Source of the DNA: Charina bottae
Taxonomy: Eukaryota; Chordata; Lepidosauria; Squamata; Charinaidae
DNA: 64,000 nucleotides
Reading direction: 5' to 3'
Assembly: GCA_023362775.1 (NCBI GenBank)
Contig: JALMGJ010000012.1
Location: 20,039,501-20,103,500, forward strand
Positions 10,242 through 23,649 of the stretch are shown piece by piece. Positions within the stretch are counted from its first letter, which is position 1; each line of letters opens with the position of its first letter. The notes under the pieces are model-generated. The model was given only the letters and a program-made list of their open reading frames with translations. It was not told where the DNA came from and did not search any database. The position numbers and the translations under genes were made by a program.

Positions 10242-13200
10242 GTATGTAATGCCAGCTGCCTTTTACAAACATACCAGTTGCATGAATCGGAGGGCCTACA
10301 ATTTAGATTTGTATTTGTCTGAACAGGCAATCTGGTATACCGAAGGGCAAGGATTAGATGGCCCGGTTTTTGGCGCAGCAGATAACTGGAATGGTGTCGG
10401 CATCTTCTTTGACTCCTTTGACAACGATGCAAAGGTGAGTGAGAAGACGTTGAAGAATATGCTGTGGGTTGAACTTTAAATAGTTTGTATGGTTCTGTTT
10501 TATGTTAATTTAAGGCCCCAGGCTAGAAACCAGGAGACTGTGAGTTCTGGTCCCACCTTAGGCACGAAAGCCAGCTGGGTGACTTTGTGCCAGCTCTCAG
10601 CCCAAGTCACCTTACAGGGTTGTTATTGTGGGGAAAATAGGAGGAGGAAGGAGTATTAGGTATGTTCCCTACCTTGAATTATTTATAAAAATAATAAAGG
10701 CAGGATAAAAAAAATCTTTAAAAAATAGGGATATCCAGATACTCACAGTGGTTAAAAAGGGAAAATGCAAATTCTCGTGCATGTTTCCTCAGATGCAAAT
10801 CTCAGTGAATTCAGTACTTATTCCAAGAAAAGGTCCAGGACCTGCATTTAGCTGAACATGCAAGTTGAATTGAGTTGCAGAAGACAGCACTCGGCTTTAA
10901 TAGGCACTTGGATTCATAAGTTTTCTCTTAATGCCACAATAAGGCTTTCAGCATAAATCTTTATATGTCATCTCAAAGAAGTAAGAGATGAGAAAGATTT
11001 GGATTCCTGAAGCCATTTCTAAGGATTTGTATATGTTAACAAAGATTAGAAAGTATAAACTTACTTTCTTTTACACCCTAGAGCCAAATAGGAACTTGCT
11101 GCTTACGACAAGAGAGACTAATTTAAGGCATTGTGGTTTGGCGTTTATTGTTCATATGGATATTTGCCATCTGCATTGATAGAGACTGGATTCATATTTT
11201 CTGATAAATCTTTTTCTCTTTTTAACTATGTAAGCTGCCCAGAGTCATTTGGGAGTCAGGCAGCCTTCAAACCTAATAAAATAAATAAGTAGTCCAAACC
11301 CACTAAATCTAGACATTGTAATTTATTCAGTAAGCCATGGTTAAATCAGCCATGGCTTAGCTCAATGTGTGAACCTGAGCAGAGGGTAATATAAAAAAGG
11401 TAAACGTTCCCCCTGCACATTTGTGTAGTCGTGTCCGACTCTAGGGGCCGGTGCTCATCTCCGTTTGTTAGCCAAAGAGCTAGCATTGTCCGAAGCCGCT
11501 TCCACGGTCATGTGGCCGCATGATGTGCATGGAACGCTGTTACCTACCCACCGAAGTGGTACCTATTAATCTACTTGCATTTGCATGCTTTCAAATTGCT
11601 AGGTTGGCAAGAGCTGGGGCTAGTGCGAGAGCTCACTCCGTCATGCGGGGCTAGGGATTCAAACCTCCGAACTTGCGATCTTCTGATCAACAAGCCTGGT
11701 ATCTTACCCACTGAGCTGCCACACCCCTTATTTCATACAGTTCTGTACATTCCAGATGCCTGAAAGAAACCTTCAAGGACAGTGTAAAGGAAACAACTTT
11801 TGTCTATTCTTATTGTCCAACAACCAGTACTCAGTGTATATAACACAGTGTTTCTCAACCTTGCTGACTTCAAGCTGTGTGGACTTTAACTCCCAGAATT
11901 CCCCAGCCAGCATGCTGGCTGGGGAATTCTGGAAGTTGAAGTCCACACATCTTGAAGTCGCCAAGGTTGAGAAACACTGATATAACATACAAATTCTTGA
12001 AATCCTCATGGTTGACTTAGATCATTGTTTAGATCTGTCTTCCATCAGCTTGACTCATCTTTTTCCAGGCTGCATGTGAGCCTATAGTAAGGGTGATTTG
12101 ATTTTTTTTCAAAGTCTCATCTGTAATTCAGGTTTTTTAAAGGTCTGGTCATGATTCATGGTAATAGCAGTATGACATAGGGGGAGCAGCTTGTCTTTTG
12201 TGTATCTCTCTTTTTCTTTTTTAGGAAAGTGTCACATTTTATGAAAATGTATTTGCCTTAGAGCCGGGAAAAGTTAATTTCAGGATGGAACATTCCAGAG
12301 AACTCTGATAAATTCCATTTCTTCTCTGGGCCATGTCAAGGTAGTCTACACATTTTCCAGAAGCAAGTCCTCCAAACCAATAGTGGATCATGGTGTTCTG
12401 GACAAAAGGGGCTTGTTGCCAGGACACCACAATCTGTTTCCAGTTCAGAGAATCAACTTCTGGAAAACCGCCAGACCGCTCCCAGAACAGTCAGATTGTT
12501 GATGGAACATTAGGGTTTACCTACCCTTACCATGGAATAATTACAAGGGAGCCAATCTGGATTAGGGCCTCTCTGTATAGCAAGCACTGAGGAATCACTC
12601 TGGATCAGGAGATCCTTTGTATGAGGGCTAGATTTGTTTTGAATGTGACCCCTGCTAGTTCTTCACGTTAGGGTCCTTTCCGAAGACTCAAGAGTAAAAA
12701 CAAGAGCTAGCTAATACTTGGGGATGCATAAGCTCTCTTTTACTTCGTCAATTCTCAGAAGCTCCGCATTCTGCTACATTTTGGAGTGGCTACTCACAAA
12801 CAGATAAGGCAGAAAAGGTAATTTGTAGCTAGAGAATTTCATCTCTAATGTTAGAAAGGTGATGTTGAACTAAATCTTTAGAAAAATCCTTGGCTTTGAT
12901 TTCTGTAGCTACCTATTAAGGTGTTAAGTTCTACTCAGATGTTTACATATTTATCAACAATGGTTTTATTGTTGTCCACTTGAGAAGAGAGTATGCTATT
13001 GCTTGAAGTTGCTGCTTTGTGTATTTTCTTTTTTTTTTAAAGATTATAATAGCAATAGTAAAAGCTAATACAAACTAAAAGAAAAAAAGAGTAGAGAGTA
13101 AAAAGTGCGAAGGAAAAGAAAAAACAACAGAACAGAAAGAAAAAAAGTAAGAATATAGTAAAAAAAAGAGAAAAGAAATATATACAGAAGTGACTTCCAA

Positions 13201-16200
13201 CCTTCATCACAAGTATAAACAATTTTAGTAACTTATCACCTCCTCTTAAAATACAACAAATGATCTCTTCTTCCCATATCCCATCTCCTATCTATAAACA
13301 AATCCATAAAGCATTGTCATTTTAGTCCTGGTGTCAGCAAAAGTCCATTAAGTGTTACCAGAAATAATGTTAACCTTGATCAAATAAAACCAACTTTATA
13401 TTCCTTCCTTTTACTTCTAACACTTAAACTTTAGTCCATTCAAATAATGTCGTAGAACTTAATTTGTTTTCACTTTTTCTTTGTCCCTTCTCACAAAATT
13501 TTTCAAAGCTTTAACAAGTCTCTTTTGTGAAGCCAATGTAGAAAAAATTATCCAGGTCACACTCTTGGTTTATTTCTTGTATGTCCCTTTTAATTATTAA
13601 AACATCAGCCAGTTTTTTTTGTATGTCCAGTGTAACATCTTTTCCATGTCATTGTTGTAGCCTGTCATTTGTAAATCCACTTTCAACTCAGTCTCAATCT
13701 TGTCAGGTGAAACTTGTTCCTCTTCCATAACATTTTTTTATACTCTTTCCATAGAGGCAGATGCCTCTGTTGACACTATTAATATTAACTTCTGAGTTTA
13801 TTTTTTAAAAACATCCTTCGATATGTCCAATGTTACAATATTTTGCTCCATTCTGTAATTTTAAGTTGAGTTCTTCAGTTCCCTCTAGTGACTAATTTTT
13901 AAAATCTTACGTTTTTTTTAAACAAATTCAAAACAAAAGCATTTTTCCCACGGGAAGGATCGTTTATAATTAATTCCAAAATCTTATTTCAAATTTATCT
14001 GGACCCTTAGTCTATTTGTAACTTTCTAAAGTCAAAGTTTTAATCACCCTTTTGCTATTTATTCCCCCCCCCTAATTTTTTTTAAGTTCTTAAACCTGTA
14101 GTTAAAATTTTCTTTTGCTAAGGATTGCGGGGAAACTCACCCGGTGCTGTCAAACTTGTCGATCCAAAGGTTTCTAATAGCTGAAGCAGTTAAGAAGCGA
14201 TTTCCAAAAATGATTAGAAAAGGAGGTATACGAACCCAGTGTCCTTTCAAAGGCGCCAACTGCAGTTTGAGCATGATGGCTATTCCCTCGTCTCCCAGAG
14301 CTCTAAACCTACCGGAGACCACTCTCTTGCGTCTCCTCGCAAGGAGCAGCTGTCTGGAGCACTTGTGGGCGATCTCAAGTCCTCTCCTTGTCCAGAGAGG
14401 TCTCCTTGCCAGCTCTTCGTTCTTCGCTGCAGTTCTCAGTTCCATGAACTTCAGTCCCCCATTTCTTCCTCCGGAAGTCACTGCTTTGTGTATTTTCTGA
14501 TATGACATGTAAAGTCCACTACACCAAGAGTTCATTATTGTATAGAATCTATATTAATGCATTGGATTTTTTGCAATCTAAATTTCATAATTAAATTTAA
14601 TAGATGTCTAGGCTTTGTTGGAAGAATGTCAGATACTTGGTTTTTCAGTCTTCATGTCTGATTCTGTCTTTATCCTGATTTTTATTTCCTTCCCTCACAG
14701 AAAAACAACCCTGCAGTGATTATTGTCGGCAACAATGGCAGGCTCCATTATGACCATCAAAAGTAGGTTGTATTTCATCTGATCTATCTTGATTTTCCAG
14801 AGGAAAAATAATATTTATGTATTTAACTTACATAAGGGAGAAACGTTTTTAAATTATTTCTGTCTGTTATGTTTTTGTTGAGTGGATAGAATAAATACCA
14901 TGATCTCCAAGGACTGGAAGATTGGAATATTAGAAAGTTGAGTGCAGAGAAACATAACTATTAGCACTGCTTTATTGATTTATTTATTTATTTATTAAAT
15001 TTTGAACTGCTCAACTCCATGACAGCTCTGGGTGGTGTACGGTAATAAAGTCATTATTTTAAAAAGTACAAGTAGAAAGGGACAGGTGACTGGAACAAGA
15101 AAGGCCATTCATTCTAAAAGCAGTACAGCCCACAGGACATGCCATCCCATCTAGCCCAAGACCTGGAGGAAGAGCAAGATATTAAGGCTCTTTTAAACAT
15201 GGTCAGGTTGGAGGCCAGACAGATCTCAGGGAGAATGCTGTTCTAGAGAGAAGATGCTGCAAAGATAAGGCTGGTTTCCTAGGTCCCATCAGATGACACT
15301 AACAGATGGGACCTGGTGCAGGCCAACTCTGCCTGATCATACAGGATGGGCAGAAACTACGGAAGACAGATGGCCCCTTAGATTGCCAGTCCTTATGCTG
15401 GTGATAACCAGCAGCTTTGGTTAACTGGAAACCTACTGGGAACCAGCGTAGTTTACAAAGCAAAGACGTTACATGGCATGATGTGGTATATCCATAATTG
15501 CCCGTGTCACTGCATTCTAGACCAGTTGCAGCTTCTGAGTGGTTTTCAAGGGCAGCTCCATGTAGAGCACATTGCAGTAGTCCACCCACAAGGTGACCAA
15601 AGCATGAGCTACTTCATTGGCTTGCGAGTCCCTTTCCTGGTCCCCAGTCCAGGTGTAGAAGTCCAGTCCTTCTGTTGACTCCTTCCCCAGCAGTCCAGCC
15701 TGCAAATGCTAGATAGCAGCTTAGATCTTTTTTGTCACTTGCCTACAAAGTGAATTCCCTTCCCATTTTCTTATCCTTCCCGTCAGACTCCTTAAAGTAT
15801 TGACTCAAAATGATTCCTCTTGGCCACCCTGTTCTCTGCTCTACCATCTCCTCAGCTCACACTTCACCACCTTCTCATCATGGATTGTCACAATTTCTCC
15901 TGCCCGTCTTTCGCTGCCCTCAGCATGAACTGGCAGCCCAGCTAAGCACACAGCCGGTGCTTGTGGTCTTGCAGCTGCCCAGACTGGTGATTGCAGGGGA
16001 GTGGTCTTTTCACAAGGGTTATCCATCGCTGCCAGTTTGTTTTGTTTTGTTTTTTCATGAGCCTCCCCAAATCCCTTTCCAGTCCCAGTTTCAAAACTGC
16101 CATCTTAATGACGCTTGTGCGCTGGTGCATGGCACAGTTAACAATAACCAGGCTTCCTCTTAATCCAAGTTTAGATCCTAGTTAAGTATTTCACTTGTGG

Positions 16201-19200
16201 GTTACGGTGTTCTTTGGTGAGGCTGTGTAGTTTGTGTTTCATTCCTTGAATAGACTGCTTCTATTTTGTTTTATTTACATGGGCCATATGTTAATTTACA
16301 TGGGTCCTTACTTTTCGACTGTGGATTATTCTGACTTTTAAGTCTGTATTGATAAGATGCTTCTCTTTTAAAGTGACGGTTCCACACAAGCATTGGCATC
16401 ATGTCAAAGAGATTTTCGTAACAAGCCTTATCCGGTCCGAGCAAAGATGACGTACTACCAGAAGACGCTAACTGTAAGTACTCTCAGCTCTCATTACGCT
16501 TTCCTGTATGTATATTTAATGATGTGTTTTTGAATAATAGGAATTCATGGCTCCAAAGAGATTAAAATTATATTTCTGAAAGTAGGGAGAGAAGGCTGAG
16601 CAGTCACAGTGTGTGCACAGTTGGTACGATCGATCAGATCTTGTGGAATAATTTTTGCCATTGCTTAAAGTTTGGCAGAGAGATAAACAATTGGGGTTCC
16701 TCTGCAGCACAAGAAAATATGGTATGTTAACTGCATCCGGCTTGAAAACAAGTGGCCAAGTGGTTCCCAGCTTCTTTTTGAGTGAATAAACTATGAACTG
16801 CTGGAGCTTAAGAGATAATATCTCTAATTAATGAAGAGTGAAATAGTATTTTCAGTTCCAGGACACAAAGCATGAGATACAGAAACACTTGTATTTTTGA
16901 GGGCAAAAGGGATTTCTCATGTAACTCAAAATAACATACTTGCTGAGGATGATAATAAAAAAAGTCCTTTGTCTAACTCAGAGCTTTCCAAACTGTGTGT
17001 CGGGACACGTTAGTGTGTCGGCTCCAGTATCTGGGTGTGTCGCGGCTGCTGCTGCCTCCAAACCTGCCCTGCCAGGTTTCCGTGCAGGTCCTAGTGCCTG
17101 CCTTGTGCTTGGCTTCCTCCAAACCTGCTGTGATTCCACGCAGGTCCTAGTGCCTGCCTTGTGCCCTGCTGTAAGAGTGTGTCGCGAAATGATGCATGTC
17201 TAAAAAGTGTGTCACCAACATGAAAAGTTTGGAAAGCTGTGGTCTAACTGATATAAGTTGGTCTTGCTGCTCAAATTATCTCAGGTCACAGGACTGGGGG
17301 GAAAAGTCTTAGTTGTCTATTTCAACTGATTGAGCTAGAGAAATACAGATCAACTAGGTAGACGGTTGGCCTAACCCTGTATCAGTTGACTTCATATCTC
17401 TCCCTTTTCCTCCAAGGTATTAATCAACAATGGCTTTACCCCAGACAGAGAAGACTATGAGTTTTGTGCCAAAATTGAAAACATGGTGCTGCCTCCTCAA
17501 GGGTACTTCGGGATCTCTGCAGCAACCGGGGGTCTTGCAGGTGATTTTACCACTCAGGTTACATCTTCCCTGATTACTTTTCCAAGAAATGATTTCCCTC
17601 CTTGGGGTAGATATATCAATCAAAATGCCTGCAGATTTAGTATCTGTAAAAAAACAGGCTGGCACAAAGATGCTCGTCTTTCTGGATGGCAACAGATAGA
17701 AGAAATTAAGTGGACTGAATGTACAGGGTCCAAGGATTATCATCTTGGCACTTGTTTATGCCAGGCAGACGATGGTGTATGTGTCCTTTTCAGCCACACC
17801 CTAATCTAAATTGAACGTGTGTTCAAAGGACCGGGTAGTCTCAGAAAGAGAATTCACTTTTCCGTTCAGTGGCAGACTGCCCCATTAACCTTAATGCTCT
17901 CAGACGGCTTTTGAAAGTGCCCAATTCATTGTCCCATGTACTTGTAGGAGAGGACTGCGGTTTAGAGGAATGTAAGCGCAAAGCAGCACTGGTACTTTGG
18001 AACCCAGCCGTGCATTTGTCTTAACTCCTGGAATGAAAAGGAAACACTAGGGCTGAGTTCCAAACCATAAGGTCTTTTGGATGCCCAAGAGAGTATTTGC
18101 ATTTCACCTTTAAATGTGCAGTGAACTAGAATCTGCCCTTGTGATTGAGCCATTTTTTTTTTATTGATGTACGGGGCCTGCCAAATCATTTATTGAACCC
18201 AGAATTGTAGGAAACTCCTTTGCCACCTTACCTTCTGATTTTTGTCCAATGCAGCCTTGAGATAAATATGCACAACTGGTTCATGCAGTGGATCTATTTT
18301 CAGGCATAAATTTCCTCCCACATGGTTAGGAAAGCATAGCTTGCTAGAATGAAGAGTGAATGTTCATTCACATTTACTTGCTGTTCTTTGATGTGGATCC
18401 CATCTTATTGGTCCACAGTTAACGAAGATGTGCTTCTGGCCATAGGCAAACATTCACATGCCCAACATTCTTAATGTATCATGTTGGCCTTTGTGCTCCC
18501 AGCCAGATAACAGGTGACATGGGATGGCTTTTATGTTGCTAAGTCATTCTACTGAGTTAGGATAATGTAGACGAATTGTTTTGTTGTGTTTTCGAATTTA
18601 TATCTAGATGACCATGATGTCTTGTCGTTCCTGACTTTTCAGTTGACAGAGCCTGGCAAAATGGTGGTAGGTATCTTTGGATTACATATTTATTTTGCAT
18701 GCTCACTGTGGCTTTTGGTAGGAAAGGTTTTTTCCCCCTTTTGTTTCAGTGTTTGAGACTTCAGTCTAAGAATACGCAGAGTGAGCATTCCCAATTAAAC
18801 AGAACAAGAGTTTGCAGCTGTGTTGTCAATCAACTATGCGGAATCTTTGAGTAGGGTAGATAACCTTTTTGGAAAGTAATATGTGTTAGAAAACAGGCTA
18901 ATTATAGTCTTTTAATGGCATTATGGACTTACAGTATAGGCTTCGTGGCCCTTCCGTTTTTGTTAATTATGCCATGGAAACCTAGAAGATTGGAAGGGTC
19001 TCCAGGGTTTCAAAAACAAAAGTTAGAACTAGGAATCTGTGGCTTGAATCATGTCAACTGGATTTCTATTTTCTCAGTAGAAACGTTTCACTCCTTATCC
19101 AAGGAGCTTCTTCAGTCTGAGTAAAGTTAGTAAGGGAATCCTTAAATATGTTTCTAGGGTGGCTGTGTGACCTTGCACCTGGGGCTAGGTCATGGTTATT

Positions 19201-22200
19201 TTGAGATGTTTATTTCTAAGTCCCTTTATCATCTAAAGGAGGATCGTTAAGATTACGCTGCTGCTGTTGAGCTTGCGAAATGGTCTTAATCTTCCTAGGC
19301 ACAGAAGACAAAGCAGGAAGGAAAATAGGGGAATTATGCCAACTTGGAAAATCCTTCCTTGAATAGAGGTGGGGGCCTCAGGCACAACCTTTCCCCTATC
19401 TTCCTTCCTGCTTTGTCTTCTGTGCCTAGGAAGATTAAGACCATTTCGCAAGCTCAACAGCAGCAGCGTAATCTTAACGATCCTCCTTTAGATGATAAAG
19501 GGACTTAGAAATAAACATCTCAAAATAACCATGACCTAGCCCCAGGTGCAAGGTCACACAGCCACCCTAGAAACATATTTAAGGATTCCCTTACTAACTT
19601 TACTCAGACTGAAGAAGCTCCTTGGATAAGGAGTGAAACGTTTCTACTGAGAAAATAGAAATCCAGTTGACATGATTCAAGCCACAGACTGTTCCACCTG
19701 GATGACTGAGAACCTTCATCGACTTAGAACTAGGAATTGCCCAGGAGTGCTTTAGCCTTATTGGGGCATTAATCATCACACAATTATGTTCACAGAAGGA
19801 GGCGAATGGAGCTATATTCACACATACCCCTCCCCTGTGTCTCATCTCCTTGCTGGCCCTGCCTTCTTTGCACTGAAGGGGCAGGTCAGAAGTGGGGGGC
19901 CTTTCTGTGCACCTGCGCTTCTCATGCCTGTAAAAGCCCGATTCAGCAAAATCTGGAACTGCATGGTGGAGTCTACATGGGTAAAGCAGGCACCCTGCTT
20001 CAGACTTTTCTCATGTAACATGCGGTGGGGTAAAGCTTGGCAGGAAATAAGAGGTAAGAATCAGCGAATACAGCCCCCTAGTTCCCCTTACATAAAGGCA
20101 GTCAGGTAGGACATATGAACCAGTTCAGCTTCTTTGAACTGTTCCTTGGGCACACCAAAATGTTAATTCAGAGTGCCTGATGCCAATGGTGCTTGTCAAA
20201 TTTTAGAATGCTTTTTTTTTTTTTACTCAAAATTGATTTCCTAGCCTCCGCCAGATACAGAAATTGCTGAAAAGGACAAAGAGAAATATCAAGAAGAGTT
20301 TGAGCATTTCCAGCAAGAGTTGGACAAAAAGAAGGAGGAGTTTCAGAAAGAGCATCCTGATGTGCAAGGCCAGCCAAGTAAGTAGTCAAGCGATGGGCTC
20401 GATGTAGAAGACCATGTCTTCATTGAAAGAGTTGCTTTCCTAAGGAGACATTCATTCTGATCTGTTGGCAAACAAGATTCTTTGCTAGACTGTCCATGTA
20501 AGAATGGCTAGAGGGTCCTGTAGTTCTATCATTATCACAGTAGAATCCAGATGGAACGTGAAGAAGTAATGATCTTTCGTTTGCAATGCATTCAGTCTGC
20601 TATAGTTGACAGTTCCTTTAGCCCAGGCAGGTAAACTGTTCAGCAAGGGAACTGCATACAGCCCAACAGCATCTTTTTTGTTGCTTCCAAAGCTCCCCCT
20701 TCCCCCACAGGAGTGAAGAGGACTGAAAAGCTGAGCCTTTTTTTTTTTTGGTCTGGAGAGGTGTGGGGTTTTGTGGGGGAGGGGGGTTTAAGAAATTATA
20801 TAGGTGCCTTAAAGTTTGAAAATCCTTAAGACCCCTGTTTCATTCCTTTAAAATCCTTCTGAACCCCCTTCTGAAAATGGGTTCTAGCTTTCCCCACTTC
20901 TGGATTGTGGCCTTTAACATGTCATGCAAAATCTAGTGCAGCCTTCAAACCCACAGAAGTTGCACTGCTCTACTTTTGCCAGTTTGTGGCTTTATTCCCT
21001 CTTTTTACTCTACAGCCTCTTAAAACTGGTTTAAGGGTACTCTTAAAAGATGAAAAGAGTCCAGGTTGCTTGCCATTATCAATAGTTCCATCAAATTCCC
21101 CCACCCCACACTTTGCCCTCTAAAACTCACCCCTCCTTTGAGATTGAAATTCTTCATCCACTCGCTTGGGCATAAGTCCTGTTAATTTCACTGAGACTCG
21201 TAAATGGGATTTACTTCAGGGACAGACTTATATAGGACTGTGCTATTAATTAAACATCACAAGTGGACAGTTCTTACTCTGAACTGCCTTTGTACTTCCC
21301 TGAGTTGTGTGTCTTACTGAGAACATCTTCTCAATTAAATTCACATCAAAATACAGCAAGCAGTTAAGTTTACATTTAAATGCGGTTATGTTGGGACCAT
21401 TTGAGGAACGCATAACCAGAATGTCCCACCTGTTTTCCTTTAAGCGGATGACCTCTTTGAGACAGTGAGTGATCGTGAGCTGAGGCAGATCTTCGAAGGC
21501 CAAAATCGAATTCATCTGGAAATAAAACAACTCAACAGGCAATTAGATATGATTCTGGATGAACAGAGAAGATACGTCTCTGCAGTAACAGAAGAAATTT
21601 CCAAAAGAGGGGCAAATGTCCCTAGCCATCAAGGGCAGGTATACTGTTGGTGCATATGTTACACATGTCACAATTCTCTATTTTGCCAGTTTTGTCCTTT
21701 TCGCTAACAGTACTGTTCAATTCTCTGTTTCTTTGTTTAAAAAAATTTAGGTCTCCCAGTTAGAACTTGACAGTGTCGTAAAAACTCAAGAAGAGGTCCT
21801 GAGACAAGTTGGTGAAATGAAGTAAGGATACATGTGTGAAAGACATAGCGTCCCAGTTTGTGTCCAGTAGAGGTTTCACATTATTATAGAAAAGTCTTGT
21901 TGAGGCATGAACTACCCTGACAAGTACAGCAGCTCCAAAGAAAACCCAGACTTTTTTCTTAGTGCTGCTCATTGAATCTCCACACTTCCTGTTTATTCTT
22001 AGATGGCCCATCTGTCTAAGTTTTTTCTGAATAACTCTTGGTGTTAACAGTATAGAAAGTACATTTGGGGTCCTTATTGCAGTGGTTGGGTAAGTCACTT
22101 ATGTGTGATGCAGTGAAAGGATATGAGCCTGTGCAGTCTACCATCTTTGCAGCAGAACAACTGTGGGATGAGGTTTATTGAAGCTGGAGGAGACGTTGAG

Positions 22201-23594
22201 ATCAGGATTTGACTAACTTCTGGGTTTCTTACAAAAGAAAAGATGGTTCCTGAGCTGCTGTATTTTGGACTTTCTGGGCAGTGATCTCACAACTCTTTAG
22301 TGGGCATGTCACACAAGGAAAAGCATGCAGTTGAACTGCTTGTGAATTTACTGTGTTTCTCCCATTCTCAGTTGTGGAGGGGGGATATGGGGAATTAAAT
22401 CCTCTAATAACTTGTTAGAAATTTTCTTGGGATCATTGTGCAAGAGTTATTAGCCATGATTTCCCAATAGTAATAGTTCATGGGCTGCTTTTCCAGTGTA
22501 CCCAAGCGGGTCACCTTTTATCAAATTTATTATTTATTATTTATTTTTATTTTATTTTCTATCCCACCTTTATTATTATTTTTTATAAATAACTTAAGGC
22601 GGCGAACATACCTAATATGCCTTCCTCCTCCTATTTTCCCCACAACAACCCTGTGAGGTGAGTTGGGCTGAGAGAGAGTGACTGGCCCAAAGTCACCCAG
22701 CCGGCTTTCATGCCTAAGGCGGGACTAGAACTCTCAGTCTCCTGGTTTCCCATTGGCTCCTTCCTAGGGCTGAGAGACAGGGACTGGCCCAAGGTCACCC
22801 AACCGGCTTTCATGCCTAAGGCGGGACTAGAACTCTCAGTCTCCTGGTTTCTAGTCCATTGCCTTAGCCACTAGACCAAACTGGCTCTCAAATTTATAGA
22901 AGTTTCTTCTGTTTTCTGCCATGTTCAACAGCACCCATGTTTTAAGACTCTTGACAAAACAAAACAAACCTAAATTAGTTTGCAACATTATGTTTGCCAT
23001 ATGATTATTTTAAAAGTTCAGGTGCATCAAATAACATATCTGATGTGAGCATTCTTGCCCCTCTTTCCAGAAATTCCATGGGGGAAACTCTGCGGCTAGT
23101 CAGTGGCATCCAGCACCCCATTTCTGCTGGTGGGATCTATGAAACAACACAGCATTTCAATGACATTAAGGAGCATCTCCATGTCGTAAAGAGGGACATT
23201 GAGCATTTAGTCCAGAGGAATATGGTATCTATTGCTATTTGTGTCCTGCTTTTGGGGGGGAGGGGTATCCAAAAATGTCGACATGATGATGGCTGCAACT
23301 GCAAAGCCCTGCCCCCTTTTAAGTGCACTCCACACAAAAATGGGGCAGGGCTTTGATCACATGGCTGCAGTTGGGTCTTGACTTTTCCGATCTCCTCTGT
23401 GGATGCCCCCATGAGTCTGCTTCCTGGACCCTTATGTTTCCATACATTGGAATCTGAGGAACCGCTTCCACATAAACTGGTCAGACGAAACTCAATATTT
23501 GTATTTATTATTGTTAACCGCCCAGAGTCACTGGTTTGAGATGGGCGGCTATATAAATTGAGTGAGTGAGTGAGTGAGTGAGTGAGTGAGTGAG

Positions 23595-23649
<55 letters not shown>

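Larger units (their letters stand above)
19037..19723. mobile_element. Penelope-like inverted-repeat insertion A (687 bp)
   Basis: Two head-to-head copies of a Penelope 3' tail: left arm antisense (19037-19337), right arm sense (19339-19723). A 14-bp duplication, TTAGAACTAGGAAT, flanks it (19023-19036, 19724-19737). The right arm includes codons for the end of the GIY-YIG ORF seen at 32784-33563. It lies in LMAN1 intron 7. Confidence 0.88.

Noticed and set aside
11690..11740. tRNA gene candidate from box A and B
   Set aside because: No intact cloverleaf; it is the head of a SINE.
15299..16185. Several overlapping open frames of 60-117 codons
   Set aside because: Part is reversed L2 sequence; the rest has no conserved motif or splice support.
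17483..17809. Single-exon reading through LMAN1 exon 6 into the intron
   Set aside because: Phase and the next exon (DDHDVLSFLTF) require splicing at 17540.
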